Shown here piece by piece: positions 1 through 6,870 of a DNA stretch of 8,394 nucleotides. Position 1 is the stretch's first letter; each line of letters begins with the position of its first letter. Below the pieces are notes generated by a model that was given only the letters and a program-made list of their open reading frames with translations, was not told the origin of the DNA and made no database searches. The translations under genes were made by a program, and so were the position numbers. This DNA is from Flavobacterium psychrophilum (GTDB taxonomy: Bacteria; Bacteroidota; Bacteroidia; Flavobacteriales; Flavobacteriaceae): assembly GCA_945905915.1 (NCBI GenBank), contig CAMDQL010000076.1:1-8394 (forward strand), written 5' to 3'.

Positions 1-438
1 TATGTTGTAGAAACTTCGGTTGGTTTAGACCGAATGTTCTTGGCGGTTTTCTCGAATTCGCTTTGTGAAGAAACCTTAGAAGACGGTTCGACCAGAACAG
101 TTTTACGTTTACCAAGTGTTTTAGCGCCAACAAAAGCTGCTGTTTTGCCATTAGTTAAAAAAGACGGTTTACCAGAAGTTGCCAATAAAATTATCGAAGA
201 TTTAAAATGGGATTTCAATGTAGCCTATGATGAAAAAGACGCGGTTGGAAGACGTTACAGAAGACAAGATGCTCTTGGAACACCATTTTGTATTACGGTA
301 GATCATCAAACCTTAGAAGATGAAACGGTAACCATTCGTCACAGAGATTCTATGCAACAAGATAGAGTGAAAATTTCAGAATTACGAAATATAATCAATA
401 ATGAAGTTTCTATGCGCAACTGGTTGATGAAAATGTAA
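1..438 (+). CDS. glyS: Glycyl-tRNA synthetase, C-terminal part (5' end outside the window)
   Basis: Cytoplasmic class II aminoacyl-tRNA synthetase that charges tRNA-Gly with glycine. The frame is open from base 1, so the gene starts upstream; the ATG at 34 is internal. The first residues, ETSVGLDRMF, are class II motif 3, whose Arg contacts ATP. From about codon 40 follows the anticodon-binding domain (HGTP_anticodon type), with LAPTKAAVLPLV, KDAVGRRYRRQDALGTPFCITVD and TVTIRHRDSMQQDRV. These are typical of the single-chain alpha2 (eukaryote/archaea-like) GlyRS, sometimes named glyQS, and not of the E. coli alpha2-beta2 enzyme. About 145 codons are visible and the protein ends normally at NWLMKM. 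A hairpin terminator lies 40 bases past the stop, and thiL converges from the other side. Family assignment is firm; the N-terminal catalytic part cannot be judged. Confidence 0.95.
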   Translation, partial: YVVETSVGLDRMFLAVFSNSLCEETLEDGSTRTVLRLPSVLAPTKAAVLPLVKKDGLPEVANKIIEDLKWDFNVAYDEKDAVGRRYRRQDALGTPFCITVDHQTLEDETVTIRHRDSMQQDRVKISELRNIINNEVSMRNWLMKM

Positions 439-478
439 TTAAGAAAAATAGAAAAATATAAATTCCAAATTCCAAAAA

Positions 479-510
479 AAATCCCAAATTTCAATTGAAG
501 TTTGGGATTT
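479..510. terminator. Bidirectional intrinsic terminator between glyS and thiL
   Basis: AAATCCCAAA (479-488) pairs with TTTGGGATTT (501-510). The stem continues inward through TTTC/GAAG with one G-T pair to an AATT loop, giving about 14 pairs. On the minus strand the hairpin is followed by a run of eight T (complement of 474-481), which suits the end of thiL. On the plus strand it is followed by the weaker ATTATTTT, for glyS. It sits in the 80-base gap between two convergent genes. Confidence 0.8.
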
Positions 511-518
511 ATTATTTT

Positions 519-1565
519 CTAATTTTCAAGCGCATTCCATCCTCTTGCTTTCAATTCAATTTTAGTATTAGCACGGGTTACTAAATGCATGCCTTCGCTA
601 GCTTGGGTCATGTGGCCAATCACCGTGAAATTTGGATTGCCTTTGATTTTATCGTAATCTTCCATTTTAATGGTGAAAAGCAACTCATAATCTTCGCCGC
701 CACTCAAGGCAACCGTTGTGATGTCTAAGTTGAATTCTTCACACACATTTATTAATTGCGGATCAACCGGAATTTTCTCTTCATATAAATTACAACCTAC
801 ACCACTTTGTTTGCATAAATGCATGATTTCCGAAGACAATCCGTCTGAAATATCAATCATAGCGGTTGGTTTGAATGCTAATTTTTCAAATAATTCTTTC
901 AAATCTTTACGCGCTTCTGGTTTGAGTTGGCGTTCAATTAAGTAAGTATAAGGTTCTAAATCAGGTTGGTTATTTGGATTTACTTGAAATACTTGCTTTT
1001 CACGTTCTAAAATTTGTAATCCCATATAGGCAGCACCAATATCGCCCGAAACCACTAATAAATCAGTTGCATTTGCCCCATTTCTATAGGTTATATCTTC
1101 TAAATTTGCTTCACCAATTGCTGTTATGCTAATAATTAATCCTTTTTGCGAAGAAGTAGTATCGCCACCAATAACATCTACATTGTATACTTTTGAAGCC
1201 ATAGTAATTCCGTCAAACAATTCTTCTAAAGCTTCCAATGGAAAACGATTTGAAACCGCAACAGAAACCGTAATTTGAGAAGGAGTAGCATTCATCGCAC
1301 AAATATCAGAAATGTTCGCTACCACCGCTTTGTATCCTAAATGACGTAAGGGCATGTAGGCCAAGTCAAAATGAACACCTTCAATTAATAAATCGGTAGA
1401 AATGACTGCTTTTTTAGTTCCAAAGTCGAGTACAGCTCCATCATCTCCAATTCCTTTTATGGTTGCTTCTTTTTGAACGGTAAACGATTTTGTCAAGTGA
1501 TCAATTAATCCAAATTCCCCTAATTGAGATAAGCTGGTTCTAGATTGGTCTTTATTTTCTAACAT
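519..1565 (-). CDS. thiL: Thiamine-monophosphate kinase ThiL
   Basis: Phosphorylates thiamine monophosphate with ATP to thiamine diphosphate, the last step of cofactor B1 synthesis, in the cytoplasm. It belongs to the PurM/ThiL (AIRS) fold. Visible motifs: GIGDDGAVL (38-46, Mg/ATP-binding aspartates), STDLLIEGVHFD (56-67), NISDICAMNA (84-93), GGDTTSS (133-139), the C-terminal half starting with MIDISDGLSSEI (236-247), LSGGEDYELLF (287-297) and a terminal GW (342-343) found in many ThiL proteins. Length, 348 aa, is normal. The ATG at 1565 is preceded by a Bacteroidota-type -7 box and a very short leader, with no Shine-Dalgarno. No other thiamine gene is adjacent and no TPP riboswitch is visible in the upstream gap. 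It ends with TAG, followed by the terminator shared with glyS. Confidence 0.96.
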   Translation of the reverse strand: MLENKDQSRTSLSQLGEFGLIDHLTKSFTVQKEATIKGIGDDGAVLDFGTKKAVISTDLLIEGVHFDLAYMPLRHLGYKAVVANISDICAMNATPSQITVSVAVSNRFPLEALEELFDGITMASKVYNVDVIGGDTTSSQKGLIISITAIGEANLEDITYRNGANATDLLVVSGDIGAAYMGLQILEREKQVFQVNPNNQPDLEPYTYLIERQLKPEARKDLKELFEKLAFKPTAMIDISDGLSSEIMHLCKQSGVGCNLYEEKIPVDPQLINVCEEFNLDITTVALSGGEDYELLFTIKMEDYDKIKGNPNFTVIGHMTQASEGMHLVTRANTKIELKARGWNALEN

Positions 1566-1579
1566 GGATTATTTTTTTG

Positions 1580-1607
1580 CAAAAGTACAATTTTATTGTA
1601 ACACAAA
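1580..1607 (-). promoter_or_regulatory. Putative thiL promoter (Bacteroidota -33/-7 type)
   Basis: On the minus strand, TACTTTTG (1587-1580) matches the TAnnTTTG -7 consensus of Bacteroidota sigma-A exactly. A TTTG (1607-1604) lies 16 bases upstream as a possible -33 element, slightly closer than the usual 17-19. Transcription would start near 1574, leaving a leader of about 9 bases. The -33 copy lies inside the left arm of the inverted repeat at 1599-1730. Confidence 0.6.
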
Positions 1608-1730
1608 GTTTCGCAAAATTAAACACAAAGAGTAACGAAGTTAATTTTTAAAAATATCGGGTTGAAACTATAATAATGTAAATTTAAAAACTTTGTGAAT
1701 CTTTGCGTTATTTTGTGAATCTATGTGTAA
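1599..1730. repeat. Long imperfect inverted repeat made of short tandem units
   Basis: The left arm (1599-1642) and right arm (1689-1730) are reverse complements at 34 of 42 aligned positions, with one 2-base gap and a loop of about 46 bases. Each arm is itself a tandem duplication. In the right arm, 1692-1711 and 1712-1731 agree at 17 of 20 bases. In the left arm, ACACAAAG recurs at 1601 and 1623 (period 22). The transcript could fold into a long bulged hairpin in either direction. It covers the last three sense codons and stop of recX and reaches the thiL promoter region. From memory, ACAAAGTTTCGCAAAG-like intergenic sequences recur in flavobacterial genomes, which suggests a dispersed palindromic element, but only one copy is in this window. 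There is no transposase and no obvious target duplication. Confidence 0.75.
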
Positions 1731-2272
1731 TAACTCCCAGCTTCCAGCTCTCTTAACTTCTCATAAATCAAATTATTTTCATAGCCTTTTCGGAGTAAAA
1801 AATCTACAAATTTTTTGTTTTTCTTCGGGCCTTTTCTTTCGGTAATGTTTTCCCAGTTTTTTTCGGCTAGCGCATGAAAATTTGACAAATAGGTTGTTTC
1901 TGCAATTTCTTTTAGGGCAATTTCGATGATTTTTGAAGAAATATTTCGGCATTTTAATTCATTAATGATGCGATTTTTGCCCCAAAATTTATAATTGTGT
2001 TTTCCGCGAACAAAACTTTGTGCAAAACGTTCTTCATTGATGAAATTATTCTCAATGAGATAGGTAAGTATTTCTTCTTTTTCATCTGAAGTAGCTGCAA
2101 AAGAGTATAATTTTTCATCTACTTCCTTATAGCACCGTTCTTGGTAAGCACAGTAGTATTCCAATTTGGATTGGATTTCTTTTTTTGAAAAATTGTTTTT
2201 TTCTGCTTTCAACGGTTTTGTTTTTTTACGTTCTTTATATTGAACAACAAATTTATCAATTAGATTTAACAT
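1721..2272 (-). CDS. recX: Recombination regulator RecX
   Basis: RecX proteins bind RecA filaments in the cytoplasm and modulate, usually inhibit, strand exchange and the SOS co-protease activity. The 183-aa protein shows the family's helical repeats: YCAYQERCYKEV near 40-51, then LIENNFINEERFAQSFVRGKHNYKFWGKNRIINELK (72-107), ISSKIIEIAL (111-120) and a C-terminal repeat with KFVDFLLRKGYENNLIYEKL (154-173). The first 30 residues are Lys-rich and vary in the family. RecX is often about 150-160 aa, so this one is slightly long at the N-terminus, but no other Met precedes the first repeat. recA is not next to it, unlike in many Proteobacteria. The start lies 34 bases from the divergent dipeptidase start; upstream is A-rich, without Shine-Dalgarno. 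The last three residues (YYT) and TAG fall within the inverted repeat, so the C-terminal end may be recent. Confidence 0.88.
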   Translation of the reverse strand: MLNLIDKFVVQYKERKKTKPLKAEKNNFSKKEIQSKLEYYCAYQERCYKEVDEKLYSFAATSDEKEEILTYLIENNFINEERFAQSFVRGKHNYKFWGKNRIINELKCRNISSKIIEIALKEIAETTYLSNFHALAEKNWENITERKGPKKNKKFVDFLLRKGYENNLIYEKLRELEAGSYYT

Positions 2273-2278
2273 TTTTTG

Positions 2279-2286
2279 TATTTTTG
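2279..2286 (+). promoter_or_regulatory. Putative -7 promoter box of the M20 dipeptidase gene
   Basis: TATTTTTG matches TAnnTTTG exactly and lies 20 bases before the ATG. Transcription would start near 2292 with a leader of about 15 bases. No clear TTG -33 element sits 17-19 bases upstream; that position is inside recX. This is therefore a -7-only call. Confidence 0.45.
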
Positions 2287-2306
2287 AGCATTATCAAATA
2301 ATTACA

Positions 2307-3695
2307 ATGGAAAATATAAAGCAATACGTTCAAGCTAATAAAGAACGTTTTATAAATGAATTAATAGAATTACTAAAAATTCCTTCGGTAAGTGCCGATA
2401 GTGCCTATGCTCACGATGTGGTTTTAACAGCTGAAGCGGTAAAATTGAGTCTTGAAAAAGCGGGTTGCGATTTGGTTGAGTTGTGTGAAACTCCGGGTTA
2501 TCCAATTGTTTATGGTGAAAAAATCATCGATGCAACTTTACCAACTATTTTAGTGTATGGTCATTATGATGTGCAACCACCAGATCCAATGGAGTTATGG
2601 ACGTCGCCTCCTTTTGAACCCGTAATTAAAACTACAGAAATTCATCCAGAAGGAGCTATTTTTGCTCGTGGAGCTTGTGATGATAAAGGACAAATGTACA
2701 TGCATGTAAAAGCTTTGGAATACATGATTCAAAATAATTGCTTGCCATGTAACTTAAAATTCATGATTGAAGGTGAAGAAGAAGTTGGATCAAAAAGTTT
2801 GAGTTGGTTTGTAGAACGCAATCAAGAAAAACTAGCAAATGATGTGATTTTAATTTCTGATACGGGAATGATTTCTAATCAACAACCCTCAATTACAACA
2901 GGTTTAAGAGGATTGAGTTATGTAGAAGTAGAAGTTACCGGGCCCAATAGAGATTTACATTCGGGATTATACGGTGGAGCAGTGGCTAACCCAATTAATG
3001 TATTGACAAAAATGATTGCTTCTTTACATGATGAGAATAATCATATCACCATTCCTGGATTTTATGATAAAGTTGAAGAACTTTCAACCGAAGAAAGAGC
3101 CGAAATGGCGAAAGCCCCTTTCTCATTGGACAACTATAAAAAAGCACTAAATATTGACGAGGTGTATGGAGAAACGGGTTATGTAACCAATGAACGAAAT
3201 TCTATTCGTCCTACATTAGACGTCAACGGAATTTGGGGTGGTTATACAGGCGAAGGAGCTAAAACCGTTATTGCAAGTAAGGCATTTGCTAAAATTTCAA
3301 TGCGATTGGTTCCTAATCAAGACTGGGAAGAAATTACCGAGTTATTTAAAAATCATTTTGAAAGTATTGCACCAAAATCGGTTAAAGTTGTTGTAAAACC
3401 TCATCATGGAGGACAAGGTTATGTAACTCCAATTGATAGCGTTGGGTATAGAGCAGCAAATAAAGCCTATACCGAAACTTTTGGAGTTCCTGCAATACCT
3501 GTTCGTTCTGGAGGAAGTATACCGATTGTTGCTTTGTTTGAAAAAGAATTAAAAAGCAAAACCATATTAATGGGGTTTGGTTTAGATAGCGATGCTATTC
3601 ATTCGCCAAACGAACATTTTGGGGTGTTTAATTACTTAAAAGGTATTGAAACTATTCCCTTATTTTACAAGTATTTTACAGAAATGAATCAATAA
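2307..3695 (+). CDS. M20-family zinc dipeptidase (CNDP/PepV-like)
   Basis: Cytoplasmic metallopeptidase of the M20/M28 clan, expected to cleave dipeptides or short peptides with a two-zinc centre. All key residues are visible: YGHYDVQP (84-91; H86 binds zinc and D88 orients it), GACDDKGQ (122-129; D125 bridges the metals), EGEEEVGS (155-162; E158 as catalytic base, E159 as ligand), ISDT (183-186; D185 ligand) and SPNEHF (433-438; H437 ligand). The lid/dimerisation domain, about 200-320, carries DLHSGLYGG (216-224), whose His completes the partner's active site in carnosinase-like enzymes. There is no signal peptide. The length, 462 aa, is usual for this group. Substrate cannot be read from sequence; carnosinase-like, general dipeptidase or deacetylase roles are possible. 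It is transcribed alone, diverging from recX and converging on ribF. Confidence 0.92.
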   Translation: MENIKQYVQANKERFINELIELLKIPSVSADSAYAHDVVLTAEAVKLSLEKAGCDLVELCETPGYPIVYGEKIIDATLPTILVYGHYDVQPPDPMELWTSPPFEPVIKTTEIHPEGAIFARGACDDKGQMYMHVKALEYMIQNNCLPCNLKFMIEGEEEVGSKSLSWFVERNQEKLANDVILISDTGMISNQQPSITTGLRGLSYVEVEVTGPNRDLHSGLYGGAVANPINVLTKMIASLHDENNHITIPGFYDKVEELSTEERAEMAKAPFSLDNYKKALNIDEVYGETGYVTNERNSIRPTLDVNGIWGGYTGEGAKTVIASKAFAKISMRLVPNQDWEEITELFKNHFESIAPKSVKVVVKPHHGGQGYVTPIDSVGYRAANKAYTETFGVPAIPVRSGGSIPIVALFEKELKSKTILMGFGLDSDAIHSPNEHFGVFNYLKGIETIPLFYKYFTEMNQ

Positions 3696-3700
3696 AATAG

Positions 3701-3725
3701 AATCCTGATTATTTCGGGATTTTTT
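3701..3725 (+). terminator. Intrinsic terminator after the M20 dipeptidase gene
   Basis: AATCCTG (3701-3707) pairs with CGGGATT (3715-3721), with one T-G pair and a 7-base loop, followed by a T run to 3725. It starts 5 bases after the dipeptidase stop and lies in the 34-base gap before the ribF stop. On the minus strand it is followed only by CTATTTTATT, so it is a weaker terminator for ribF. Confidence 0.7.
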
Positions 3726-3729
3726 AATT

Positions 3730-4671
3730 CTAAGACTCAGGAGTTAGTTCTCTTAAGTAGTTTTTTGAAAATTCTCGGTCTTTATTTAACTGAATTTTAA
3801 GTGCGTCAATCGATTCGAATTTTTCTTCAGTTCGGATGAATTTTACAATAGAAACAGTTACGATTTTGTCATATAAATCTTTGTTTACGTCAAAAAAATG
3901 AACTTCAATGGTTTTGTTATTTTCGTCCACTGTAGGATTATGACCTATGTTCATCATTCCATACACACGGTTGTTATTTATTGTGCTATAAACTACATAC
4001 ACTCCATTCTTTGGGATTAATTTATAAGGCTCGAGTAAAACAATATTTGCAGTAGGAAAACCAATTGTTCTTCCCAGTTGTTTTCCTTTTATTACTTTGC
4101 CAGAAAAAAAGTAATCATAGCCTAAATATTGGTTGGCAAATTCAATTGCTCCCTCTAAAAGTGCTTTTCTAATTTTAGTTGAACTTACAGTAATTTCATT
4201 AATTTCTTCGGCGTTGATTTGGACTACTTCAAAATTATATTTTTTACCAAATTCAATTAAATCGGTAATGTTTGCAGAACGGTTTTCGCCAAAGCGATGA
4301 TCATATCCAATGATAATTTTATGAATATTTAATTGATCAACCAAAACACTTTTAACAAATGCTTCGGCGCTTAATTTCGAAAAATTTTCGTCAAATGGAT
4401 GAATGATTAAATGATCAATTCCAAATTTCTCAAATAAAATTGTTTTTTCTTCAATAGTATTTAAAAGATGCATAGCATTTTCTTGATTTAAAACCATTCT
4501 GGGATGAGGGTAAAAAGTCAATACTAAACTTTCATACTTACCATTTTCTGAAGCAGTCACTAATTTTTTGAGTATAGCTTGGTGTCCCAAATGTACTCCG
4601 TCAAAAGTACCAAGGGTAATAATTGTTTTTTTAGAGGAATTAAAAGCGCTAATTGAATGGATAACTTTCAA
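3730..4671 (-). CDS. ribF: Bifunctional riboflavin kinase / FAD synthetase RibF
   Basis: Makes FMN from riboflavin and ATP, then FAD from FMN and ATP, in the cytoplasm. The N-terminal FAD synthetase (nucleotidyltransferase) domain, about 15-170, shows GTFDGVHLGH (21-30), YPHPRMVL (54-61), YDHRFGENR (123-131) and the ISSTKIR-type motif (SSTKIR, 163-168). The C-terminal riboflavin kinase domain, about 184-310, shows GKVIKGKQLGRTIGFPTAN (191-209), NGVYVV (222-227), NIGHNPTV (241-248) and the catalytic-Glu strand IEVHFFD (255-261). The 313 aa are normal. The start codon is TTG (4671-4669): an in-frame TAA lies two codons upstream, and the first internal Met is residue 59, past the first motif. 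The protein begins MKVIHSI, like other Bacteroidota RibF. No FMN riboswitch is seen; the upstream region holds the protease terminator and a sigma-A-type promoter. Confidence 0.96.
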   Translation of the reverse strand: MKVIHSISAFNSSKKTIITLGTFDGVHLGHQAILKKLVTASENGKYESLVLTFYPHPRMVLNQENAMHLLNTIEEKTILFEKFGIDHLIIHPFDENFSKLSAEAFVKSVLVDQLNIHKIIIGYDHRFGENRSANITDLIEFGKKYNFEVVQINAEEINEITVSSTKIRKALLEGAIEFANQYLGYDYFFSGKVIKGKQLGRTIGFPTANIVLLEPYKLIPKNGVYVVYSTINNNRVYGMMNIGHNPTVDENNKTIEVHFFDVNKDLYDKIVTVSIVKFIRTEEKFESIDALKIQLNKDREFSKNYLRELTPES

Positions 4672-4684
4672 AGTTTATTTTTTA

Positions 4685-4714
4685 CAAAAATAAAAAAGGA
4701 TTGAACTTGTTCAA
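4685..4714 (-). promoter_or_regulatory. Putative ribF promoter overlapping the upstream terminator
   Basis: On the minus strand, TTG (4714-4712), a 19-base spacer and TATTTTTG (4692-4685) fit the Bacteroidota promoter consensus. The TTG lies in the 5' arm of the protease terminator hairpin as read on the minus strand, and the -7 box begins in its T run. Transcription would start near 4679, giving a leader of only about 8 bases before the TTG start codon. Confidence 0.6.
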
Positions 4715-4723
4715 TCCTTTTTT
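4692..4723 (-). terminator. Intrinsic terminator after the M43 protease gene
   Basis: Perfect palindrome: AAAAAAGGATTGAAC (4692-4706) and GTTCAATCCTTTTTT (4709-4723) around a central TT. As RNA it gives a stem of up to 14 pairs with a CTTG/CAAG tetraloop and a run of U on either strand. It lies 18 bases after the protease stop on the minus strand. It is symmetric, so it would also stop any plus-strand transcript. Confidence 0.85.
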
Positions 4724-4741
4724 ATTATAATAGTTAAAAAA

Positions 4742-6841
4742 TTAATTTTTAATAAATTTCAATGTTTTCGAATGGTCACCTATATTTAAATTCAAGAAAT
4801 ATATTCCGTTTGAATAATTAGATACATTAATATTTAAATCGGATTCAGATTCAATTTGTTTTACCGCAATTTGTTGTCCCAAATTATTGAAAATTTCAAG
4901 TTTACCCAATCTTTGAATACCTTGTGGTACGTAAATCGTGAAAAAATCATTTGAAGGATTTGGAAATAAAATCACGTCTTGTAATAAATTAAATTCATCT
5001 GAAGAAAGAGCTGCATTGTTAGTAAAATAACTTACTCTAGAAATTGGAGTATTTTGTGGATTTCCACTTTCAACAAAATCTGTAACATTTACTAATGTTG
5101 TACCTCCTGAGGTTACGGTATAGAAACCTTGACCAACACCATCAAATAAGCCATCGCCATAAGAATCATTTACAGTTAAAGTATAACAACCATTAGCTGG
5201 TAAATTCCACACTTGATTTAAAACTAATACTTGTGTCCCATCTGCTGCAGCATCAGGATAAGTGCCACCTATACCACCACTATAAAGTATAGCACCCGCT
5301 TGATTTGTTAATTCCCAATTAATTTCGCTACCCCATCTATCTCCAGTTAAATTAAAAGTAAAGGAAGTTGAATTAGCATAAGCAAGTGATCCAGCAGCAT
5401 TTCCAAACACCTTCGAGGCTGTGTTATTTGTAGCTCTTTGATCTGCAACTCCATTTGCAGAAGTTACAGAAACATTTAAAGTACCATTAACTGTTGAGTT
5501 GGTTAAAGTTACTAAAGCATATTTATTAGGAGCAAGGTTTCCTGACCAGTTTTGAGTTTGATTAGCACCCCCATTCATGTTATAGCTAATTACAGCCGAT
5601 GTCAAGTTAGATGTTCCTCTATTATATAATGAAATTATTTTTGCTGGAGCAGTTGGATTTGGGGTTGTACATGAAGGTTCAACTATACCACAAATATTTT
5701 CAATTTTTACTTCAGCATCATTTGCAAACAACGGAATCGCTACATCTTTTGTGGAAGTTTTTAATGACAATCTTCTTGGTGAATTATTCATTACTGTAGT
5801 TATTCTCAATTTTTGATCATTTGTAAATATGTTCATACATGCATCATTTGTATAATCCATATAATTTTGAACCATATCATTACCTGGATTTGATGGACAG
5901 CTATTTGCATTTGTAGGACATCCAGAATTTGAAGCACTGGCAGCAGGGGTGTCAGCACAAAAATCTTTATCTTGATCAGTGTTTGTAGTAGGACATGTAT
6001 TATTATCTCCCCAAATATGTCTTAGTCCTAAAAAATGTCCCACCTCATGAGTCATTGTTCTTCCTTTATCATAAGGAGAACTGAAGGTACCAGTTGTAAT
6101 GTCTGAACTTCCAAAGAAACGAAATCCTGCAACTACACCATCAGTATTTGCAGCACCACCATTTGCATTCAAACCATTTAAAGTGGAGCTACTTGGAAAT
6201 TGTGCATACCCTAATAAACTTCCGTCAGTAAAATTAACAGACCACATATTCATATATTGAGTAGGATCCCAAATAGTCTGAGGTTTTACGATACCGTTTA
6301 TGTCAGTAGTTGACCATGATGCTTGACATAAATTTACTCTATTAATTCCATTAGTCGGGTTACCATTTGGATCTTCTTTTGCTAAAACAAATTCAATTTG
6401 AACATCAGCTCCTACTGCATTTGTGTTAAAACCTCTAGTACCAACCATTTTTCTAAAATCTTGAGTCATTACTGTAATTTGTGACTGCACTTGTTCGTCT
6501 GTAATGTTTTCACTAACTCCGTAGGCATCACCATTATGAATAACGTGAACCACCACTGGGATATAGATGATTCCACCACTTTGAGAACTAACATTTTGAA
6601 TTGCATTAGCGTCACTTATTTTTGAAGCCATCCAGTTTTCAAATTGTTCTCTACTTTCAAGTTTTGGGTTTTGTAATCTCAAATATTCCTCATATTCATT
6701 TGAAGCACATCTTATGTAACCATCAGGTAAAATATTTTCTGGGGCAATAGTTTTACCAAAAACCACTCTGCCTCCTTTAATATTTTGTCCATAAGTAAAT
6801 ATGGAAATTAAAGTTATCAGTATGAAGGTAATTTTTTTCAT
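4742..6841 (-). CDS. Secreted M43 metalloprotease with a T9SS type A sorting domain
   Basis: Predicted exported zinc endopeptidase of the pappalysin family (M43), 699 aa. A signal peptide (KK, then a hydrophobic stretch, cleavage likely near G18/Q19) leads to a prosegment. C45 in RCASNEYEEYLR is a likely cysteine switch holding the enzyme inactive, as described for the M43 protease ulilysin. The catalytic domain, about 92-360, has HEVGHFLGLRH (265-275; H265, H269 and H275 bind zinc, E266 is catalytic), several cysteines that may form disulfides, and the Met-turn region QNYMDYTNDACM (325-336; M328). Then come a CARDB/Ig-like domain (about 365-480), a beta-rich domain with NDSYGDGLFDG (558-568, possibly Ca-binding) and a T9SS type A tail (about 615-699) with FPNPSNDFF, NNLGQQI, NGIYFLNL and the basic end KFIKN. 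It would cross the outer membrane by T9SS and be released or surface-anchored. The natural substrate is unknown. Own promoter and terminator. Confidence 0.93.
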   Translation of the reverse strand: MKKITFILITLISIFTYGQNIKGGRVVFGKTIAPENILPDGYIRCASNEYEEYLRLQNPKLESREQFENWMASKISDANAIQNVSSQSGGIIYIPVVVHVIHNGDAYGVSENITDEQVQSQITVMTQDFRKMVGTRGFNTNAVGADVQIEFVLAKEDPNGNPTNGINRVNLCQASWSTTDINGIVKPQTIWDPTQYMNMWSVNFTDGSLLGYAQFPSSSTLNGLNANGGAANTDGVVAGFRFFGSSDITTGTFSSPYDKGRTMTHEVGHFLGLRHIWGDNNTCPTTNTDQDKDFCADTPAASASNSGCPTNANSCPSNPGNDMVQNYMDYTNDACMNIFTNDQKLRITTVMNNSPRRLSLKTSTKDVAIPLFANDAEVKIENICGIVEPSCTTPNPTAPAKIISLYNRGTSNLTSAVISYNMNGGANQTQNWSGNLAPNKYALVTLTNSTVNGTLNVSVTSANGVADQRATNNTASKVFGNAAGSLAYANSTSFTFNLTGDRWGSEINWELTNQAGAILYSGGIGGTYPDAAADGTQVLVLNQVWNLPANGCYTLTVNDSYGDGLFDGVGQGFYTVTSGGTTLVNVTDFVESGNPQNTPISRVSYFTNNAALSSDEFNLLQDVILFPNPSNDFFTIYVPQGIQRLGKLEIFNNLGQQIAVKQIESESDLNINVSNYSNGIYFLNLNIGDHSKTLKFIKN

Positions 6842-6870
6842 TTCATTTAAATTAATTAGTAAATTATCTA

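Noticed and set aside
455..520. Possible dispersed repeat in the CCAAATTCCAAA-rich gap after glyS
   Set aside because: The sequence is short and low-complexity, and the clear palindrome is adequately explained as the shared terminator.
718..945. Plus-strand open frame of 75 codons
   Set aside because: It lies wholly antisense to the well-supported thiL gene, has no recognisable motif and no promoter; it is a shadow of thiL.
1566..1720. TPP riboswitch upstream of thiL
   Set aside because: The gap shows no CTGAGA-type thi-box core; it is explained by the inverted repeat and a promoter with a leader too short for a riboswitch.
1599..1730. CRISPR array or insertion-sequence ends
   Set aside because: Repeats are only two per arm, abut without unique spacers, and enclose no transposase; neither a CRISPR array nor an IS fits.
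4672..4741. FMN riboswitch or operator palindrome upstream of ribF
   Set aside because: The only structure is a symmetric hairpin with T runs just past the protease stop, which a terminator explains; the space is too small for an FMN aptamer.
5611..5799. Plus-strand open frame of 62 codons
   Set aside because: It is antisense to the M43 protease gene, in a part coding conserved protein, and has no family resemblance.
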